Assembly: GCA_050290225.1 (NCBI GenBank)
Contig: JBNKHG010000070.1
Location: 1 to 64,000, forward strand
DNA: 64,000 nt
DNA from: JBNKHG01 sp050290225
Lineage (GTDB): Bacteria > Pseudomonadota > Gammaproteobacteria > Pseudomonadales > Cellvibrionaceae
Direction of reading: 5' to 3'
In this document: one piece after another, positions 62,473 to 64,000 of the stretch
How positions within the stretch are numbered: position 1 is the stretch's first letter
Layout: each line of letters starts with the position of its first letter
Translations under genes and position numbers: made by a program
The notes under the pieces: generated by a model
The model's input: the letters and a program-made list of their open reading frames with translations, nothing else
The model's database searches: none
What the model was told of the DNA's origin: nothing

Positions 62473-62964
62473 ATGGCGTTACACAAACTGGATCGAATTG
62501 ACATCAACATACTTGCGCAGCTGCAACGTAATGGCAGGATGACGAATATCAATCTGGCTGAAGCCGTTGCGCTGTCTCCGAGCCCGTGTCTGGCGCGAGT
62601 CAAACGTCTCGAAAAAGACGGTTACATCATCAGCTATAACGCCCACGTTGATATCAGGAAGCTGGGCCAGACGGCAACGGTCTTCACGGAGATTACACTA
62701 GCTGGCCATCATAAGGAAAATTTCGCCACGTTTGAAAGAAAGATCCGCAACATCGATGAAGTTATCGAGTGTCATCTGATCAGTGGCGGATACGATTACC
62801 TGCTAAAGTTTGTTACGCAGGACATCATGCACTATCAAACCCTGATGGAGGATATCCTCGAAAAGGATTTCGGTATCGAAAAATATTTCACTTACGTCGT
62901 GCTTAAAACGCCCATAGAGAAAATGCAGTACCCGATCGATAAGCTGATCACCCTAGATAAATAG
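62473..62964 (+). CDS. Lrp/AsnC-family transcriptional regulator
   Basis: ATG 62473 is chosen because MALHKLDRIDINILAQLQRN is the canonical Lrp start. HTH TNINLAEAVALSPSPCLARV with recognition helix, then the RAM/ligand domain (FTEITLAGHHKENFATFERK, IDEVIECHLISGGYDYLLKF). The 163-aa length is complete. These regulators sense amino acids. A 29-codon fragment of a close paralogue is at 46248-46337. Likely to regulate the divergent receptor gene or an amino acid gene outside the window. Confidence 0.9.
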   Translation: MALHKLDRIDINILAQLQRNGRMTNINLAEAVALSPSPCLARVKRLEKDGYIISYNAHVDIRKLGQTATVFTEITLAGHHKENFATFERKIRNIDEVIECHLISGGYDYLLKFVTQDIMHYQTLMEDILEKDFGIEKYFTYVVLKTPIEKMQYPIDKLITLDK

Positions 62965-62976
62965 ATGTACGTAGTT

Positions 62977-63239
62977 TCAAGTAATAACTGCAACATCGTT
63001 ATATAGCAAGAAAATCCACTCGCTGCCCATAAATAATTCGTTTGGTGTTGGGCAACATCTCGTCCTTCGGGGACGGCTGCTTAGCCGATCCATCACAGCT
63101 TTCACCTCTTCATCTGAGACTTCGTTAAAGTCCGTACCTTTGGGAAAATACTGTCGAATAAGTCCGTTGGTATTTTCGTTGATACGTCGCTCCGAAGAGG
63201 CGTACGGGTGAGCGAAGTAGATGTTGAAGTCTGAAACTT
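62977..63239 (-). pseudogene. IS30-family transposase, C-terminal fragment
   Basis: DFNIYFAHPYASSERRINEN, TNGLIRQYFPKGTDFNEVSD and VMDRLSSRPRRTRCCPTPNE then LF are the end of IS30 transposases, with the catalytic Glu in INENTNG. The HTH and first Asp are missing; the fragment abuts the TonB receptor stop. Confidence 0.8.
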
Positions 63240-63242
63240 GAT

Positions 63243-64000
63243 TTATAGCCGGTATTTCACTCTGGCAGTAAAATTACGATCGGCACCCGGAGCAACCCAG
63301 AGACGTGAAAATGAGCTCGGGTAATAGCGTTCATCGAACAGGTTGTTAATGTCGAGAGAAAATTTGAACTTCTCTGTAGGAGCGTATGAGACCGTGAGGC
63401 CCGCTACCGTATAATCCGGCAGCTCAAAAGAGGGAACACCCGTTTCACCGACGCGGTCGCTCACGTATTGTACATTGCCGGACATATTGAAAACGCCATA
63501 ATCGGTTTGGAAATCCTTCGCAAGCAGCAGGCTGACACTGTGATCCGGAATGTTGATCAACCGGCTGCCAGCGGGGATCGCTCTACCAAAGTTGAAGTCA
63601 GCGACATCCTTGGTAAATTCAGCATCGACATAAGCGTAGGAGAAATTGACAGTGATATCATTGAACAACTTACCAACGATATCAAACTCGATACCCTGAC
63701 TTTCGGCTTCCCCGCCGGCTCTTGAAAAACCCGGATTGAGAGGATCTGCCACAATTATCGCCGTTTTATCCATCAAATAGAAAGCCAGTGTTACATCGAG
63801 ATGGCCATCGCCGGATGCCCACTTGGCGCCAACTTCATATGACGTAGTTTCTTCCGGCTCAAAAGCAACGCCGTTGACATCGGATCCGGTGTTTGGTCGA
63901 AAGCCCTCCGAGTAGCTTCCATAGATTGAGATAGACGGCGTTGCTTCGAAGACAAGGCCTATACGCGGGCTTGTTTCTGTAAACGATTGACGCGTGGTGG
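63243..64000 (-). CDS. TonB-dependent siderophore receptor, C-terminal part, runs off window
   Basis: From the window end the frame reads TTRQSFTETSPRIGLVFEAT, IYGSYSEGFRPNTGSDVNGV and EPEETTSYEVGAKWASGDGH, then barrel strands to NFTARVKYRL at 63243. This is the barrel half of a receptor closely related to that at 46996-49122. The plug lies beyond 64000. Intact as far as visible. Confidence 0.85.
   Translation of the reverse strand, partial: TTRQSFTETSPRIGLVFEATPSISIYGSYSEGFRPNTGSDVNGVAFEPEETTSYEVGAKWASGDGHLDVTLAFYLMDKTAIIVADPLNPGFSRAGGEAESQGIEFDIVGKLFNDITVNFSYAYVDAEFTKDVADFNFGRAIPAGSRLINIPDHSVSLLLAKDFQTDYGVFNMSGNVQYVSDRVGETGVPSFELPDYTVAGLTVSYAPTEKFKFSLDINNLFDERYYPSSFSRLWVAPGADRNFTARVKYRL

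Noticed and set aside
1..64000. CRISPR array
   Set aside because: No series of evenly spaced 24-40 bp direct repeats was seen on either strand; the repeats present are inverted or single pairs.

Overview
The window reads as a chromosomal segment of a Gammaproteobacterium, probably marine. The indications are TonB receptors of siderophore type, an RND copper pump with a CusF tail, a PaaX regulator, a secreted PHB-depolymerase-type esterase and gammaproteobacterial-type IS families. No ribosomal or single-copy core gene is present, so the genus cannot be named. Composition is mosaic: the first ~27 kb holds many small A+T-richer genes mixed with G+C-rich ones, while 27.5-58.5 kb is more uniform and G+C-richer.

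Region 1 (1-27.4 kb) is a cassette-rich and element-rich accessory zone. It opens with a truncated DUF1778 antitoxin, the 3' half of a CAU tRNA acting as an attachment-site scar, and a P2-like integrase broken by a palindromic element. Short promoterless genes follow (HD hydrolase, NPCBM protein, PaiB-like, methyltransferases, TPR protein, M48 protease-pilin fusion, lipoproteins, membrane proteins, GNAT, VOC, cold shock). Several are separated by attC-like recombination sites ending in GTTRRRY or GTTATGN, so the zone looks like an integron cassette array without a visible integrase. IS6, IS66, IS110 and IS3 relics and a group II intron tail punctuate it, and several cassette genes carry frameshifts or in-frame stops. 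Between two half-copies of an IS6-type transposase (8.5-12.6 kb) sits a large kinase/phospho-lyase fusion gene with a LuxR-type regulator. That regulator is split exactly at a dnaX-like -1 frameshift signal. A degraded two-component system (21.3-23.7 kb) precedes three consecutive methyltransferase genes.

Region 2 (27.5-46.3 kb) is mostly metabolic. After a scar where a TonB receptor and an acyl-CoA dehydrogenase operon were fused by deletion, a coherent aromatic/2-oxoacid degradation locus follows: AraC regulator, LysE exporter, cyclase-family hydrolase, a two-gene indolepyruvate-ferredoxin-oxidoreductase-like enzyme, a FadJ-like beta-oxidation enzyme, a second AraC regulator and PaaX. Then come a small protein with a double-glycine leader and a split kinase plus phospho-lyase pair, which is the two-gene counterpart of the fusion at 8.5 kb and again has a LuxR relic beside it.

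Region 3 (46.2-64 kb) concerns metals. A siderophore-type TonB receptor, a broken PepSY protein and a frameshifted 2-hydroxyacid dehydrogenase precede an intact Cus-type copper/silver efflux operon (Cys/Met-rich small protein, TolC, CusB with CusF domain, CusA, His-rich protein, cytochrome c). A decayed second copper locus follows: DUF4198/HupE relics and a DUF411 gene interrupted by an IS66-family element with a perfect 8-bp target duplication, then a truncated second tolC. An Lrp regulator, an IS30 tail and a second TonB receptor running off the window complete the region.
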